From contig NZ_JAMSHO010000001.1 in NCBI RefSeq assembly GCF_040147005.1, positions 2,666,001-2,730,000 of the forward strand: 64,000 nt of DNA, given 5' to 3'. Origin of the DNA: Halomonas sp. H10-9-1. GTDB taxonomy: Bacteria; Pseudomonadota; Gammaproteobacteria; Pseudomonadales; Halomonadaceae. Below the pieces are notes generated by a model. The model saw only the letters and a program-made list of their open reading frames with translations. It did not search any database and was not told where the DNA came from. The number at the start of each line of letters is the position of its first letter. Position 1 is the stretch's first letter. Positions 41,684 to 50,008 of the stretch are shown here, one piece after another. The translations under genes and the position numbers were made by a program.

Positions 41684-44464
41684 TCAGCCCGCCGCGGGGT
41701 CGACCAGCGCGGCCTCGGTGAACACCAGCAAGCCCAGCTCCGGGCGGTAGCCATGGATCTCCTTGACGTCCAGGGCCTGCAGGAAGGCGAGGATCTCCTC
41801 GCTGATCACCTGGCCCGGCACCAGCACCGGGAAGCCCGGCGGATAGGGGATCACGAAGCTTGCCGAGACCACGTCGCGCCCGGCGCGCATCTCGGCCTGC
41901 AGCGCACCGTTGTCGAAGCGCAGGTATTCGGTGTTCTCCTCGTCGTAGGCGAGGAAGTAGGCGCGGCGGATGTCGCCCTGGGGCGTGTCGGCGCACTGGC
42001 GGAAGGCGTCGTGGAAGCGGCTGAAGTCGGGCAGCGGCGGCAGCTCCTGGGTCAGGGAGTGTACGCGGTGCTCGATGATCTTGCGCTCCGGCCGACTGCT
42101 CTCCTCCCAGCGCGCCTCGAACTCCTTGGCGAGCTTGATCAGCACGTCGAGCAGGTAGGCGATGGCGCCCCGGGAGGTGCCGATGTTGGTCATGAACAGC
42201 ACGGTGTTGCGCGAGGTCTTATTGATCTGGATGCCGTACTTGTTCATCAGGTACTCGTTCTTGAAGGCGTCGCCGTCCACCCCGGTGGCGCCGATGGCGA
42301 TGGTCACCCGGGTCGGGTCGACCACGAACTCGTCCCGCGCCCAGGCCTCCTCCATCTGGTTCCAGCCGGTCACCGGGTCGTAGTAGGACTCCACCCCCGA
42401 TTCACGGTACTCGGCGGGCACCATGTCGCTGTTCTTGAGCACCCGGAAGTACTTCTGCAGCAGCGGATGGGTGTAGAGCTGCTCGCGCAGCGACAGCGCC
42501 GCCTCCACCTGGGCATGGACCAGCTCGAAGCCCTCCATCTCCGCCTGCATCCGGCCCACGTCCAGCGAGGCGAGGATCTGGTAGTTGGGCGAAGTGGAGG
42601 TGTGGGTCATGTAGGCCTCGTGGAAGGGGGCCTCCACGCGCTGCCGGAAGTCCTGGTCGTAGACGTGGATCATCGAGCCCTGCCGCAGCGAGGTCAGGGT
42701 CTTGTGGGTGGAGTGGGTGGCGTAGGCGCGGATGCGCACCGCGTCGGGGTCCGGCAGCAGCCGGCGCTCCAGCCAGGTGGCGTCGTCGTCCGGGTCGAGG
42801 GCATCGAATTCCGCCTTCCAGGCGGCGTACTCTTCGCGGTAGGCCTCGCTGCGGTAGCGATCGCGCAGGGTGCGCGCGGCATGCATGGCGGTGCGCGGCC
42901 GGTAGGTGGGGTTGAAGCTGGCGAAGGCGAACCACGCCTCGTCCCACAGGAACACCAGGTCGGGCTTGATCGCCAGGCACTCCTCCATCACCCGGCGCAC
43001 GTTGTAGACCACGCCGTCGAAGGTGCAGTTGGTGAGCAGCAGCATCTTGACCTTGTCGAGCTCGCCGGCGCGCTTGTAGGCAAGCAGGGTCTTCTTGATC
43101 TCGTGCAGCGGCACCGCGCCGTACATGGAATAGTCGTTGAGCGGATAGGAGTCCAGGTAGCTGACATGGGCGCCGGCCAGCACCATGCCGTAGTGGTGCG
43201 ACTTGTGGCAGTCGCGGTCGATCAGCACGATGTCGCGGGGCTTGACCAGTGCCTGCACTACGATCTTGTTGGCGGTGGAGGTGCCGTTGGTGACGAAGAA
43301 GCTCTGGCGTGCGCCGAAGGCCCGGGCGGCATACTCCTGGGCCTTCTTGATCGGCCCGAAGGGTTGCAGCAGCGAGTCGAGCCCGCCGGAGGTGGCCGAG
43401 GTCTCGGCCAGGAAGATGTTGATGCCGTAGAAGTCGATCATGTGGCCCGCCCAGTGGGAGCGGGTCACCGACTTGCCCCGCGAGATGGGCATGGCGTGGA
43501 AGACCCCGGTGGGCTTCTTGCTGTACTCGCGCAGGGCATCGAAGAAGGGGGTGCGGTAACGGTTGTCGATGGCCCGCAGGATGGTGTGGTGCTGCTCGAT
43601 GTAGTCGGTCTCGCGGTAGAAGATCCGGTTGAAGTGGCGGATGTCGCGGCTGGCGGTGGCCTCGACGTCGCCGCTGGTGACCAGGAACTGGTCGATCTCC
43701 GGGCGCAGCTCGTGGATCATCGAGCTGAGCAGGATACTGCGGTCGGCCTCGGACTGGTTCTCCAGCTCCTGCTCGGAGAGCCCCTCGAGGTAGTTGCGCA
43801 GCGCGCTCAGGTTGTACTTCGACTTGTAGGGGAACTCGTAGCGGATCAGGCAGGCCTGGATGTTGGGGTTGACCAGCACCGCGATCAGGGCGTCCTCGAA
43901 GCTACGCACCGTGACCACGTCGTAGACGAAGCGATCCTCCGGGCGACGCATGTTGTGGAAGGCCTCGCGCACCACCTCCTCCTCCTGGGGGGAGAGGTTG
44001 TCGACGATCAGCAGCTCGAAGTAGGGCTGGGCCGAGCTGTTGGAGGCCGGGTGGCCGCGGCGCAACTGGTTGAGGGCGTCGAGGGTCTCGAGGTCCTCGG
44101 CATCACCGTCGGTCTCGCTGAGGTCGACGTGACGCCGGCGGTAGGACTCGCTGATCAGCGCCCGAACCAGGCGCTTGACCACCTTCTCCAGCAGCGAGTA
44201 CTCCTCGCGGTCGAACAGCGACCATAGATGCCGGAAGTCCTCCTTGGAGGGAAAGGCTTGGTAGTCCTCGATGATCTCCAGGCGGGTGAGCTTGACGTCG
44301 ATCGCCTTGACCAGGGTCCGCGCCCGGGCAGTGTCGGCGGGCTGCCTGATCAGTTGGCCCAGGTCACGATTCAGAGCGTTCCAGGTATCGGCACGCAGCT
44401 GGGAGATCTTGTGATAGAAGCCCAGGGCGGTGTAGGGCGTCTCGGTAGGACTCGTCTCGTGCAT
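41684..44464 (-). CDS. Large Orn/Lys/Arg-type PLP decarboxylase
   Basis: A 926-residue fold-type I decarboxylase, larger than E. coli lysine or arginine decarboxylases (about 715-755). Residues about 1-330 form an unusual N-terminal region with a wing-like segment (FELLIVDNLSPQEEEVVREAF). The catalytic part has FFVTNGTSTANKIV, DRDCHKSHHYG, DEAWFAF and the PLP Lys588 in THSTHKTLTSLRQ. It would release CO2 from a basic amino acid; ornithine, lysine, arginine or diaminobutyrate are open. It lies between doeC and the C45 gene in the doe cluster, which is not part of the known ectoine route. Confidence 0.85.
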   Translation of the reverse strand: MHETSPTETPYTALGFYHKISQLRADTWNALNRDLGQLIRQPADTARARTLVKAIDVKLTRLEIIEDYQAFPSKEDFRHLWSLFDREEYSLLEKVVKRLVRALISESYRRRHVDLSETDGDAEDLETLDALNQLRRGHPASNSSAQPYFELLIVDNLSPQEEEVVREAFHNMRRPEDRFVYDVVTVRSFEDALIAVLVNPNIQACLIRYEFPYKSKYNLSALRNYLEGLSEQELENQSEADRSILLSSMIHELRPEIDQFLVTSGDVEATASRDIRHFNRIFYRETDYIEQHHTILRAIDNRYRTPFFDALREYSKKPTGVFHAMPISRGKSVTRSHWAGHMIDFYGINIFLAETSATSGGLDSLLQPFGPIKKAQEYAARAFGARQSFFVTNGTSTANKIVVQALVKPRDIVLIDRDCHKSHHYGMVLAGAHVSYLDSYPLNDYSMYGAVPLHEIKKTLLAYKRAGELDKVKMLLLTNCTFDGVVYNVRRVMEECLAIKPDLVFLWDEAWFAFASFNPTYRPRTAMHAARTLRDRYRSEAYREEYAAWKAEFDALDPDDDATWLERRLLPDPDAVRIRAYATHSTHKTLTSLRQGSMIHVYDQDFRQRVEAPFHEAYMTHTSTSPNYQILASLDVGRMQAEMEGFELVHAQVEAALSLREQLYTHPLLQKYFRVLKNSDMVPAEYRESGVESYYDPVTGWNQMEEAWARDEFVVDPTRVTIAIGATGVDGDAFKNEYLMNKYGIQINKTSRNTVLFMTNIGTSRGAIAYLLDVLIKLAKEFEARWEESSRPERKIIEHRVHSLTQELPPLPDFSRFHDAFRQCADTPQGDIRRAYFLAYDEENTEYLRFDNGALQAEMRAGRDVVSASFVIPYPPGFPVLVPGQVISEEILAFLQALDVKEIHGYRPELGLLVFTEAALVDPAAG

Positions 44465-44518
44465 GGCAAAACCCTTGCATGATGGTTGTCGTTGTCATTA
44501 CCGGGTCATCACTGGCGG

Positions 44519-45520
44519 TCACCCGCCGAGCCGTTCGCGTACGCCGTAGCGCACGGTGACCCACTCCTCGGGGAAGTGGTCGAAGCCGAGGTCCAGGTCG
44601 AGGCCCGGCCAGTGGTAGCGCACGCGCCCCTCGGCGGGACGGTAGAACGCGGTATAGACGGTCCCCAGTCCCCGGCGATAGTCGTGGCGAAACAACGGCG
44701 GTGCCTTGAAGGCCGCCTCCAGCCGCGCCACGTCGGTGGCCTCGTCGTCCACCAGTATGGATAGCTGTCGCTCGCGGATCAGGGTCTCCGAAGCCAGGGC
44801 GTGTGCATACCACTCGATCCTCTTCTGATGGTTGGTGGCCACCGGTACCCGGCGGATACTGGCACGCCGGTCCGGGCCGATCATCGCCGTGACGTAGCGT
44901 CCCGCGGCATCGGCCACGGTGATGTTGTAGGCCATGTGGGTGGGCACCCGGGCCAGCACCTCGGCGGCCTCGGGCACCGTATCGCAGAACTCCAGCAGGT
45001 AACGCAGGATGATCGGCGCGCCGAAGCCGTCGCCCACCGCCTTGCGCCCGCCGAAGGCCAGCGACACGGCCAGCCCCCCATCGTTCATACCGTCGAGCAC
45101 CCCCCACAGGCAGTCCGTCATGGCGATCACCCGCCGTTCGTTCCAGCGGGTCAGCAGGATGGAGCCCTCGCACAGCTCCGGCGGGTAGTCGTAGTTGCGC
45201 GCCAGCAGGGTCTCCTCGGCACGCGCCAGCACCGCCTGGGAGCAACCAGTGATATAGGGGGGCGGCTGGTAGAGGCTCAGGAAGCGCGCGGCGAGGTCGC
45301 CGCCGCCCGCCAGGTCGCACAGAGTGCGATAGGTGGGCAGCAGCTCCGGCATGTGCCGCCGCAGGGCGTTGAGGCAGGCCAGGTAGCCGGGGCGCTCGCG
45401 CTCCCCCTCGGCCAGGTACCAGGCCTCGTAGGCGGGCCAGTGGGTGTCGAACAGCGACCGCCACTTGGGCCCCGGCACGGCCTCGCTCAGGCTGCGGAAG
45501 TGCAGCGTCTTGTCATCCAT
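44519..45520 (-). CDS. C45-family Ntn hydrolase (acyltransferase/peptidase)
   Basis: A 333-residue protein of the family of acyl-CoA:6-aminopenicillanate acyltransferase. Such enzymes cut themselves to free an N-terminal nucleophile; here Cys93 in ITGCSQ is the candidate. NYDYPPELCEG and TDCLWGVLDGMNDGGLAVSLAFGG are typical downstream blocks. It could hydrolyse or transfer an acyl group on an amino acid or amine. The ATG at 45520 is chosen over a GTG at 45544. It starts 31 bases after the ATP-grasp gene, between that and the decarboxylase. Substrate unknown. Confidence 0.78.
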   Translation of the reverse strand: MDDKTLHFRSLSEAVPGPKWRSLFDTHWPAYEAWYLAEGERERPGYLACLNALRRHMPELLPTYRTLCDLAGGGDLAARFLSLYQPPPYITGCSQAVLARAEETLLARNYDYPPELCEGSILLTRWNERRVIAMTDCLWGVLDGMNDGGLAVSLAFGGRKAVGDGFGAPIILRYLLEFCDTVPEAAEVLARVPTHMAYNITVADAAGRYVTAMIGPDRRASIRRVPVATNHQKRIEWYAHALASETLIRERQLSILVDDEATDVARLEAAFKAPPLFRHDYRRGLGTVYTAFYRPAEGRVRYHWPGLDLDLGFDHFPEEWVTVRYGVRERLGG

Positions 45521-45551
45521 CACGCATCCAGCCACCAAGGGCACGCCGCCC

Positions 45552-47150
45552 TCACAGGATCTTGAAGTTGCCGCCGCCCACGGCGTGGCTCACGGCGACC
45601 TCCTCCACCACCGGGTCCTGCAGCGACTGCCCGGCGTACTGGCCGCGGATGCCGTCGATCCAGGCCTTGGCGCGCTCGTTGAGCTGGAAGTCGTCGTCCA
45701 TCAGCCGGCCGCGGGTGATCAGGATGCCCAGGTCGGCGCCCTCGTAGCGGAAGTCCCCGGCGCCGCTGATGCGCAGGAAGAAGCCCTCCTGTTCACTCTC
45801 GGCGGCGTGGGGGTGGTAGCTGTAGTGGTCGTAGGTGATGCCGCCGTCGGCGCCCATCCTCCACACCCCGGTGCGCGGCGCGGCGGTCAGCAGATCGACG
45901 CTCTCGTCGGTGTGCTTGATCACCAGCTGGCTCCAGCTGTCGACACTCTCGGGGTGGGACCAGCGCTCGTTGATCTCGTCGATGTCGAGGTCGAAGTCGA
46001 CGTCGGAGAACTCCAGCAGGTGGAACAGGAACAGCGGGATATCGGAGTGGGCGAAGGCGGCCACGTTGGTCAGCGAGCTGGCCCCGGTCACCCGCGGGTT
46101 GAGCTCGCCCAGGTAGACCTCTCCGTTATCCATGTCGATCAGGAAGTCGAGCTCGAAGTAGCCGCGATAGCCCTCCTCGCGCAGCGCCTCGCCGAACTGG
46201 AAGGTGTACTCCCGGGCCTTGTCGCGGATCTCCTGGGTGAAGGCGCCGGCGAACATCTCGTTGCCGCACCAGCCGCCCTTGTAGGGGGTCAGAGACTTGA
46301 AGCCGACCAGCTCGGTCATCAGCGGCCCCACCACGGTGCCGCAGCGGGTGGCGCAGGCCTCGATGGCCGAGCCGCGGCAGTTGATGCGCTTCATGATCTT
46401 GACCTCGGCCTCGGCCTCGATCTCCTCGGCGTGCTTGTAGTAGTCCTCCTCGCTGGCGATGAAGAAGGTGGTGTGGCCGGAGTCGCCGAAGGCGGTCTGC
46501 ACCACCAGGTCGTCACCCAGCTCGCGGCTCACCTCGCAGAGCTCCTGGTAGCTGCCGACCTTCGCCAGCACGTTGGGCACGCTGGGCACGCCGGCCTTGT
46601 TGCCGATGCGCACCGTCTCGATCTTGTTGTCCATGCGGCTGCGCAGCGCCGCCGGCGGGAAGGCGATGCGCAGGCCGAGCTGCTCGCACACCTCCTCAGT
46701 GTGCTCGTCGAACATCAGGAAGGCCGCGGTGCCCGCCTTCTCGCCGTCGGCCCGGGACTGGATGAAGTCGATCACCTCCTTGTGCTCTAGGAGGTAGTTG
46801 TTGATGTCCTCGATGCTCTCGAAGTCGCGGGGAAACTTCTCCTTGGGCACGAAGACGTTGCGCTGCTGCCCCTCGAAGCAGTCGATGTAGTTGATGTGCC
46901 GGAAGTTGCCCACCCAGTCGCCGATGCCGAGCAGGTTGAAGTTGGTCGCCGAGATGAAGTAGATCGGCTCCTTGTTGTTGAGGAAGTGGCGGCGGACGTC
47001 GGCGATGCTGGTGATCTTGTTCATTGTGGTCGCTCCAACGGTGGTGTTTCGGGCGGCATCCGCCGCCACGGCATCTCGGGGGGAGGGGCGTTCCGCGGAG
47101 CCCCCGCGGCCAAGCAGCCGGCACAGGGTGCGCTTCAGGGACTCCAGCAT
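45552..47150 (-). CDS. ATP-grasp ligase (biotin carboxylase-like fold)
   Basis: A 532-residue ATP-grasp enzyme. A pre-ATP-grasp domain (about 43-190) is followed by the nucleotide-binding part with VVQTAFGDSGHTTFF and the metal-binding GELNPRVTGASS. Databases often call such proteins biotin carboxylase, but no carboxyl carrier or transcarboxylase gene is nearby, so amide or peptide-bond formation with ATP is more likely. An internal ATG at 47024 with GGAG is an alternative start; the first 42 residues are low complexity. It follows the amidase gene by 24 bases. Confidence 0.75.
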   Translation of the reverse strand: MLESLKRTLCRLLGRGGSAERPSPRDAVAADAARNTTVGATTMNKITSIADVRRHFLNNKEPIYFISATNFNLLGIGDWVGNFRHINYIDCFEGQQRNVFVPKEKFPRDFESIEDINNYLLEHKEVIDFIQSRADGEKAGTAAFLMFDEHTEEVCEQLGLRIAFPPAALRSRMDNKIETVRIGNKAGVPSVPNVLAKVGSYQELCEVSRELGDDLVVQTAFGDSGHTTFFIASEEDYYKHAEEIEAEAEVKIMKRINCRGSAIEACATRCGTVVGPLMTELVGFKSLTPYKGGWCGNEMFAGAFTQEIRDKAREYTFQFGEALREEGYRGYFELDFLIDMDNGEVYLGELNPRVTGASSLTNVAAFAHSDIPLFLFHLLEFSDVDFDLDIDEINERWSHPESVDSWSQLVIKHTDESVDLLTAAPRTGVWRMGADGGITYDHYSYHPHAAESEQEGFFLRISGAGDFRYEGADLGILITRGRLMDDDFQLNERAKAWIDGIRGQYAGQSLQDPVVEEVAVSHAVGGGNFKIL

Positions 47151-47174
47151 GGCATGGCCCTCCGGGTGGGGATG

Positions 47175-48044
47175 TCAGTACTCCTCGATATCGGCGCGCT
47201 GGGGCTTGGCCAGAGGCCCCAGGGTGTCGAGGAAGGGCGACGACCCGGTCTCGCTGCGGTAGAGCGAGAAGTCGACGGCCCGATCGCGGAAGCTCTTGAG
47301 CGGCTGGCCCAGTCCGCGCAGGCCGGTTTCGCGCTCGCGTCGCACGCGGTTCAGGTCCACCTCGATGGGCATGACCTCTTCGCCGGTGCCCGCCTGGTGG
47401 ATGACGTCCCCGGAGGGGCCGACCACGATGGAGCGGCCGTTGCCGATGGCGCCGGCACCGTTGATATCGAAGAAGTAGCACTGGTTGACCGCGGCATTGG
47501 TGCGCGCGATGGAGAGCTCGATATCGCGGTCGATGGTGTCAGTCATGGTCGGATGCAGGATCACCTCGGCGCCCATGGCAGCCAGGGTGCGGGTGGTCTC
47601 CGGGAACCACATGTCATAGCAGATCGAGACCCCGAAGCGCGCCACGTTGGGCACGTCGAAGACCACGAACTCACTGCCGCTCTCCACCCCCGCCTCATAG
47701 GGCCGGAAGGGGAACATCTTGCGGTAACGGGCCACCACCTGGCCGTGAGGGTTGATCACCGACAGGGTATTGAAGATGCCGTCGTCGGTCTGCTCGAACA
47801 TCGAGCCCGGGATCAACCAGATGCGATGCTGCTCGGCGATCTGGCAGAACAGCTGCTCGGCATGGCTGGGGAACGGCTGGGCATGGTGTGGCGAGGCCCC
47901 CATGGGCATCAGCTCGCTGAACAGGACCATCTGCACCTGGGGAAAACGGCTCATCAGCACGTCGATCCGGTGACGCATGGCCTCGGTATTGTCGCCGTGG
48001 TGGAGAGCATGCATTTGCACCCCGGCAATGGTGAAGTAGGACAT
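47175..48044 (-). CDS. Nitrilase-superfamily carbon-nitrogen hydrolase
   Basis: A 289-residue cytosolic amidase. The catalytic Glu-Lys-Cys triad is visible: Glu in LFSELMP, Lys in YRKMFPF, Cys in ICYDMWFPE. Relatives hydrolyse N-carbamoyl compounds, omega-amides or simple amides. It begins 175 bases after doeX and leads amidase, ATP-grasp, C45 and decarboxylase genes with short spacers, so it probably opens a separate transcription unit or a joint one with doeBX. The ATG at 48044 removes an unlikely 14-residue extension. Confidence 0.85.
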   Translation of the reverse strand: MSYFTIAGVQMHALHHGDNTEAMRHRIDVLMSRFPQVQMVLFSELMPMGASPHHAQPFPSHAEQLFCQIAEQHRIWLIPGSMFEQTDDGIFNTLSVINPHGQVVARYRKMFPFRPYEAGVESGSEFVVFDVPNVARFGVSICYDMWFPETTRTLAAMGAEVILHPTMTDTIDRDIELSIARTNAAVNQCYFFDINGAGAIGNGRSIVVGPSGDVIHQAGTGEEVMPIEVDLNRVRRERETGLRGLGQPLKSFRDRAVDFSLYRSETGSSPFLDTLGPLAKPQRADIEEY

Positions 48045-48219
48045 CGTCGTCTCTCTCGTCAGGCGATCCTGGTATTGCGTGGGCACTGCATCTCGTCCGG
48101 CTATTCGCGGTGCCGGATAGATCGCCCGGCCAGTGGGCTTTCGCCCACCCCATTAGTTACCAGCTTAGCCAGCAGTCGTCCAGCGCCCTTCAACGGTCTA
48201 CTCGCGCAGAGGCGCGGAT

Positions 48220-48696
48220 TCAGCCGACAAAGTCGTCGCGGGAGAAGCCCGGGACGGGGCGCTTGACGCTCTTGGTGACGATATAGGTGAAGTAGCGCTC
48301 GATGCCGGCATCGCCGGTGAGCCAGGCGTCGATCAGGCGCTGGTAGGCATCGATGGAGTCGGCCTCCACCTTGATCAGGTAATCGACGCCACCGCCCACG
48401 GCGACGCACTCGGTGACCTCGGGGGTCTCCTGGACCAGTGCCTCGAAGCGGGCGAAGCTCTCGGCGTTGTGGGCCTTGAGCTCGATCTGCACCCACACCG
48501 GGGTGCGCCGCACCAGCGCCGTGGCGTTGATGCGGGCGCTGTAGCCCTCGATGATGCCGGCCTTCTCCAGGCGGCGCACCCGCTCCCAGCAGGGGCTGAC
48601 CGAGAGGTTGATCGCCTCGGCCAGCCTGGACTTGGTGATGCGGCCGTCATGGGAGAGGATCTCGAGGATCTTCAGGTCGTAGCGGTCGAGTTTCAT
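48220..48696 (-). CDS. doeX: DoeX, Lrp/AsnC-family regulator
   Basis: A 158-residue regulator: N-terminal HTH (about 5-55, ILSHDGRITKSRLAEAINLS and CWERVRRLEKAGII) and C-terminal RAM domain (about 70-150) that binds amino-acid effectors. In Halomonas elongata DoeX binds upstream of doeA and responds to ectoine breakdown intermediates such as alpha-acetyl-diaminobutyrate or diaminobutyrate in relatives. It starts 16 bases after doeB, in one transcript. Whether it also controls the four-gene cassette downstream is open. Confidence 0.88.
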   Translation of the reverse strand: MKLDRYDLKILEILSHDGRITKSRLAEAINLSVSPCWERVRRLEKAGIIEGYSARINATALVRRTPVWVQIELKAHNAESFARFEALVQETPEVTECVAVGGGVDYLIKVEADSIDAYQRLIDAWLTGDAGIERYFTYIVTKSVKRPVPGFSRDDFVG

Positions 48697-48712
48697 CGCG
48701 TTGCCGGCCGCC

Positions 48713-49726
48713 TCAACCCAGGGAGTCGACGATATCGGCGATCACCGCGATGGTGTCGCCCATGTTGACCAGCGCCGGATGGCGCCTTGCCGCCAGCACG
48801 CCGCCGCGCGCCGCGCGGTACTCCACCGGGGCAGTGCCGCTACGGGTCATGTCGTAGACCCGGGCCACCACCTCGCCCTTCTCGACCCGCTCGCCCAGGG
48901 CGTGGCAGAGCTCCAGCACGCCGGAGTGTTCGCTCTGCACGTAGCAGCTGGCATCGGGCATGTCGAGGTAGACCTGGGGCTCGGCCGGCATCTCCACCTC
49001 GCCCTGGAGCAGGCCATAGTGGATCAGGAAGTTGCGCACGCCGCGCTCGGTGATGGCCATGCTCTCCGGGGTGGAGGTGCCGCCGCCGCCGAGCTCGGTG
49101 GCCACGAAGACCTTGCCCTGGCTCTCCACCGCGGTGTCGAACAGCGCGGCGGCGTCGAGTTCGAACATCATCATGGCGTAGGGGGCGCCGAAGGCCTTGG
49201 CGCCCTCCAGGGCCTGGCGCTGCTGCTCGGGGTCGTCGAGCACGTGGGAGGCGCCGAAGGGGATGATGTCCAGGGTGCGCCCGCCGGAGTGCAGGTCGAG
49301 CACCACGTCGCACATCGGCACCATCACCCGGGTGAAGTAGTCGGCGATCTTCTCGGTCACGCTGCCGTCGGGGTCGCCGGGGAAGCTGCGATTGAGGTTG
49401 CCACCGTCGAGCCCCGAGGTACGCTTGCCGGCCATCACCGCAGGGGTGTTCATGCAGGGCACGATGATCACCCGGCCCGTGACCTCCTCGGCCTTGAGCT
49501 CGCTCGACAGCTTGAGCAACGAGGTGATGCCCTCGTACTCGTCGCCGTGGTTGCCGCCGGTGAGCAGCGCGGTGGGGCCCTCGCCGTTCCTGACCACGGT
49601 GACCGGGATCATCACCGCCCCCCAGGCGGAGTCGTCCACCGAGATGGGCAGCTTGAGGAAGCCGTGCTGGACGCCATCGGCGTCGAAGTCGACGGTGGCG
49701 CTGATGGGGCTGGGACGCTTGGTCAT
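48713..49726 (-). CDS. doeB: DoeB, N-alpha-acetyl-L-2,4-diaminobutyrate deacetylase
   Basis: A 337-residue zinc deacylase of the AstE/AspA (M14-like) family. The metal ligands are in GGNHGDEYEG (His and Glu) and VLDLHSGGRTLD (His). It removes acetate from the N-acetyl-diaminobutyrate made by DoeA. The frame is open 68 codons upstream, but MTKRPSPIS follows AAGGAG at the right distance. doeX follows after 16 bases; upstream lies a 282-base spacer with a large inverted repeat separating it from doeA. Confidence 0.92.
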   Translation of the reverse strand: MTKRPSPISATVDFDADGVQHGFLKLPISVDDSAWGAVMIPVTVVRNGEGPTALLTGGNHGDEYEGITSLLKLSSELKAEEVTGRVIIVPCMNTPAVMAGKRTSGLDGGNLNRSFPGDPDGSVTEKIADYFTRVMVPMCDVVLDLHSGGRTLDIIPFGASHVLDDPEQQRQALEGAKAFGAPYAMMMFELDAAALFDTAVESQGKVFVATELGGGGTSTPESMAITERGVRNFLIHYGLLQGEVEMPAEPQVYLDMPDASCYVQSEHSGVLELCHALGERVEKGEVVARVYDMTRSGTAPVEYRAARGGVLAARRHPALVNMGDTIAVIADIVDSLG

Positions 49727-49790
49727 GGTGTACCACTCCTTGTTCTCATATGGCATCGGCATGGTGGGCTTGATGCCACTCGGGGCTGAT

Positions 49791-49966
49791 CTGGCGGCAG
49801 ATCTTCGAGGGGGCGCTGTTAACCCATCCATGGGCGCTACCGACGCCCTGCGGCGCTCTCGCATCCTGCTCCGCTTGCAGGACCGGTGCTGGCCATCCTT
49901 GGCCAGCCCGTTCGGAGCAGTGCTCCTCACCCCTGGCGTAGGACCCCCTCTACGATCTGCCGCCAG
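49791..49966. repeat. Nested inverted-repeat element between doeA and doeB
   Basis: CTGGCGGCAGATC (49791-49803) recurs as its exact reverse complement at 49954-49966. Inside are further matched arms CTGCTCCG (49866-49873) with CGGAGCAG (49913-49920), and GCTGGCC (49888-49894) with GGCCAGC (49901-49907). The whole can fold as a long interrupted hairpin; no coding sequence is seen in it. Confidence 0.65.
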
Positions 49967-50008
49967 CGCCCCTCGTTGTTCATTGCAGCAATCTTGGATT
50001 CTGTATGT

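Noticed and set aside
41753..44227. An 824-codon frame antisense to the large decarboxylase
   Set aside because: Mirror of a long GC-rich gene with His/Val/Gly bias; no recognisable domain.
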